From NCBI GenBank assembly GCA_030672805.1, contig DAOVFR010000124.1:1-7308 (forward strand): 7,308 nt of DNA, read 5' to 3'. Shown piece after piece: positions 5,623-7,308 of this stretch. Position 1 is the first letter of the stretch; each line of letters begins with the position of its first letter. A program made the position numbers and the translations under genes. The stretch is from Candidatus Krumholzibacteriota bacterium. Lineage in GTDB: Bacteria > Krumholzibacteriota > Krumholzibacteriia > Krumholzibacteriales > Krumholzibacteriaceae. Below the pieces are notes generated by a model. The model was given only the letters and a program-made list of their open reading frames with translations, did not search any database and was not told where the DNA came from.

Positions 5623-7308
5623 TTACCGCAGGAGAACCATTTTCCTGGTGATCCTCTCCTTCCCGGCTCTCAGCATGTAGAAGTAGATGCCCGAGCTTAC
5701 CGGGTTGCCCAGGTTATCTACTCCGTTCCAGTTCACCGTGCGGAACCCCTTTGCCTGCTCCCTGTCGAGGAGTCTTGCGATCCGCCGTCCGGAGACGTCG
5801 TAGATATCCAGGATCACCCTGCTTTCAAAGGGCAGGTAGTAGCGTATCGTCGTTGAAGGGTTGAACGGGTTGGGATGATTCTGGAAGAGGGTAAGGGGCG
5901 GGGCTGGTGTCGAGATGATATCGGTTTCAAAGAGGACCCTCCGCTCTGAATCGTATTTTATTTCCACGCGGTAGCGGTAGGCCGTTCCAGGCTCGCAGCC
6001 CCTGTCTCTGAATGTGAATGCGAGTTTTTCCCTTTCGATCTCCGGTGCCGGCAGTTTCTCGAACTCCCCGTCGGGAACCTCGGCACGCAGGATGTTGAAC
6101 TCGACCCCTTCATCGATATCGCTAAGGCGCCAGGCGATCTCGATGAAGGATTCCCTGAACAGGGCGGAGAAGCTCTGAAGAAGTGTGGCGATCACATCAT
6201 CCGGTTTGAGCAGCGCCCAGGCACTTTCGTTCCAGTTGAAGTCGAATGCGGAGAGCTTGTAATAAAAGTCAGTTCCAGGGAAGTACCAGGTTGAATCAAT
6301 GACCACCGTGTCGGTAGTTACAGTTAGAAGATTCTCTTCGCCTGGAATAAAGTCCGGCGAGGAACCACCGTACAGGGCGTAGTAACAGAGATCCTCATCC
6401 CTGTTTGGACGCCATGTGATCTTGATATCATCCCCCATCTGCTGACCTGCAAGGCACTCCGGGATATGCGGTGCGAGGTTATCGATCGAGTAGCCGCTGT
6501 CAGGGGGTGAATCATGGTAGATACCGGGTGTCCCGGTCCGCGCCCTGACGAAGAATGTAGTGTAGTACATCCCCTTCGATTTGGTGGAATCCGCCAGGGT
6601 TGGGACCACGGCCGAGTAGTACTCCTCGCAGTCGGCAGGGACTGTTTTTATGAAGTCCCAGTCACCGGGCGGGTAGGCAAGTACATCCCGTTGATCGCCA
6701 GGCAGTATCTCCGGATTGACTTCCTTGTTCCCGGTTCCTTCTGGAAGGATGATGGATTCCAGGTCCCAATCGATCTTTCGGAAGATCGCATACTCGGTGA
6801 TCTGCGGGCAGCCGCCGATTTCATCGAGAGAGCTTCTTGTCCAGACGATCCTTGCCTTGCGTCCCTGGTCGTTCGGGACATCTACGATGGAGTCGATTAC
6901 CGCGAAACGGTAAAGCCATGCAATATCCAGGGCGGTACAGGTCGGATTTACATCCGGCTGCTCGAGATCGTAAACATGCCGGGACATCCACATGAGTTGG
7001 CGTCCGGTATGGGTGAAGGAATGCCACCCCGCTCCCGGTACGATTGACTCCCAGTTCAACCCGCTGTCAGCGCTCACCGACCAGTTGATTGTTCCCGTCT
7101 CGGCAGAAGACAAACTCACCTTGAAGATGTCACGCTTGACATCGTTGACGGCCAGGGACCTACCGGTATCGCTAGCCGTATCTATCGTACGTTGGAAAAC
7201 CCGCATCGCATACATGCCGTTGTTATTATCTGCAAGGTATACGTAGTTGCCAGCGACATCCACGCCATGGGCATAGTTCGGAGTGTTGAATACTCCCACG
7301 ACAACAGG
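5623..7308 (-). CDS. Secreted multidomain protein with LVIVD-like end, Fn3-like modules and FlgD-like C-terminal domain (5' partial)
   Basis: The frame stays open to the window edge (561 residues visible), so the true start and any signal peptide lie outside; the GTG at 7297-7299 is internal. From the edge, residues 1-38 ('PVVVGVFNTPNYAHGVDVAG', then 'YVYLADNNNGMY') look like the end of an LVIVD-type beta-propeller repeat array. An unnamed beta-rich unit spans about 53-135 ('INWSVSADSG', 'QLMWMSRHVYD', 'NPTCTALDIAW'). Fn3-like modules lie at about 137-260 ('IVDVPNDQGRKARIVWTRSS'), 277-368 and 375-468. The last 90 residues (472-561; bases 5626-5895) hold 'LFQNHPNPFNPSTTIRYYLP', 'LDIYDVSGRRI' and 'SGIYFYMLRAG', ending in 'RKMVLLR'. 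That is a FlgD-Ig/type-A sorting-like domain found on secreted FCB proteins. A surface or extracellular role is likely; no catalytic motif is visible and the ligand is unknown. It converges on uppP. Confidence 0.85.
   Translation of the reverse strand, partial: PVVVGVFNTPNYAHGVDVAGNYVYLADNNNGMYAMRVFQRTIDTASDTGRSLAVNDVKRDIFKVSLSSAETGTINWSVSADSGLNWESIVPGAGWHSFTHTGRQLMWMSRHVYDLEQPDVNPTCTALDIAWLYRFAVIDSIVDVPNDQGRKARIVWTRSSLDEIGGCPQITEYAIFRKIDWDLESIILPEGTGNKEVNPEILPGDQRDVLAYPPGDWDFIKTVPADCEEYYSAVVPTLADSTKSKGMYYTTFFVRARTGTPGIYHDSPPDSGYSIDNLAPHIPECLAGQQMGDDIKITWRPNRDEDLCYYALYGGSSPDFIPGEENLLTVTTDTVVIDSTWYFPGTDFYYKLSAFDFNWNESAWALLKPDDVIATLLQSFSALFRESFIEIAWRLSDIDEGVEFNILRAEVPDGEFEKLPAPEIEREKLAFTFRDRGCEPGTAYRYRVEIKYDSERRVLFETDIISTPAPPLTLFQNHPNPFNPSTTIRYYLPFESRVILDIYDVSGRRIARLLDREQAKGFRTVNWNGVDNLGNPVSSGIYFYMLRAGKERITRKMVLLR

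Noticed and set aside
6514..7047. A 177-codon plus-strand frame opposite the secreted-protein gene
   Set aside because: It has no ribosome site or recognisable domain and is antisense to a continuous multidomain coding frame.

Overview
The window reads as part of a GC-rich, Gram-negative (diderm) bacterial genome, most likely an uncultivated lineage of the FCB group (Eisenbacteria, Krumholzibacteria, Latescibacteria, Zixibacteria and similar). The basis is the style of the secreted protein on the minus strand: an LVIVD-type repeat end, Fn3-like modules, and a C-terminal domain with 'NHPNPFNPST...SGIYFYML...RKMVLLR', which is typical of those phyla. Predicted outer-membrane proteins point the same way. 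The phylum is an inference; no rRNA gene or other marker is present.

Layout. Bases 2-43 probably hold the last codons of an upstream plus-strand gene, followed by a terminator-like hairpin (100-130). A two-gene unit follows: a stand-alone response-regulator receiver domain (148-519), coupled by an ATGA overlap to a small signal-peptide-bearing, beta-rich protein (516-962). A 145-base gap (963-1107) holds GC-rich palindromes, a perfect 9-base tandem repeat and a candidate sigma-70 promoter. It leads into a tight four-gene plus-strand operon: a cytoplasmic TPR protein (1108-2262), a Wzi-like outer-membrane protein (2262-3836), a UbiA-family membrane prenyltransferase (3836-4660) and undecaprenyl-diphosphatase UppP (4676-5515). 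The first three are joined by TGATG stop/start overlaps. UppP starts 15 bases after the UbiA stop. The convergent gene at 5623-7308 (minus strand, 5' end outside the window) is a multidomain secreted protein. A strong intrinsic terminator for it lies between the convergent stops.

How the genes may work together. UppP regenerates undecaprenyl phosphate, the carrier for peptidoglycan and surface-glycan precursors. Wzi-like proteins act in surface polysaccharide assembly or attachment at the outer membrane. UbiA enzymes move polyprenyl chains in the membrane. The operon therefore looks like a cell-envelope/isoprenoid-lipid cluster with a TPR scaffold at its head. UbiA family membership and UppP identity are well supported. 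The Wzi assignment is good but rests on motif memory. The UbiA substrate and the role of the TPR protein are not determined. No tRNA, rRNA, CRISPR array, transposase or phage gene was seen.
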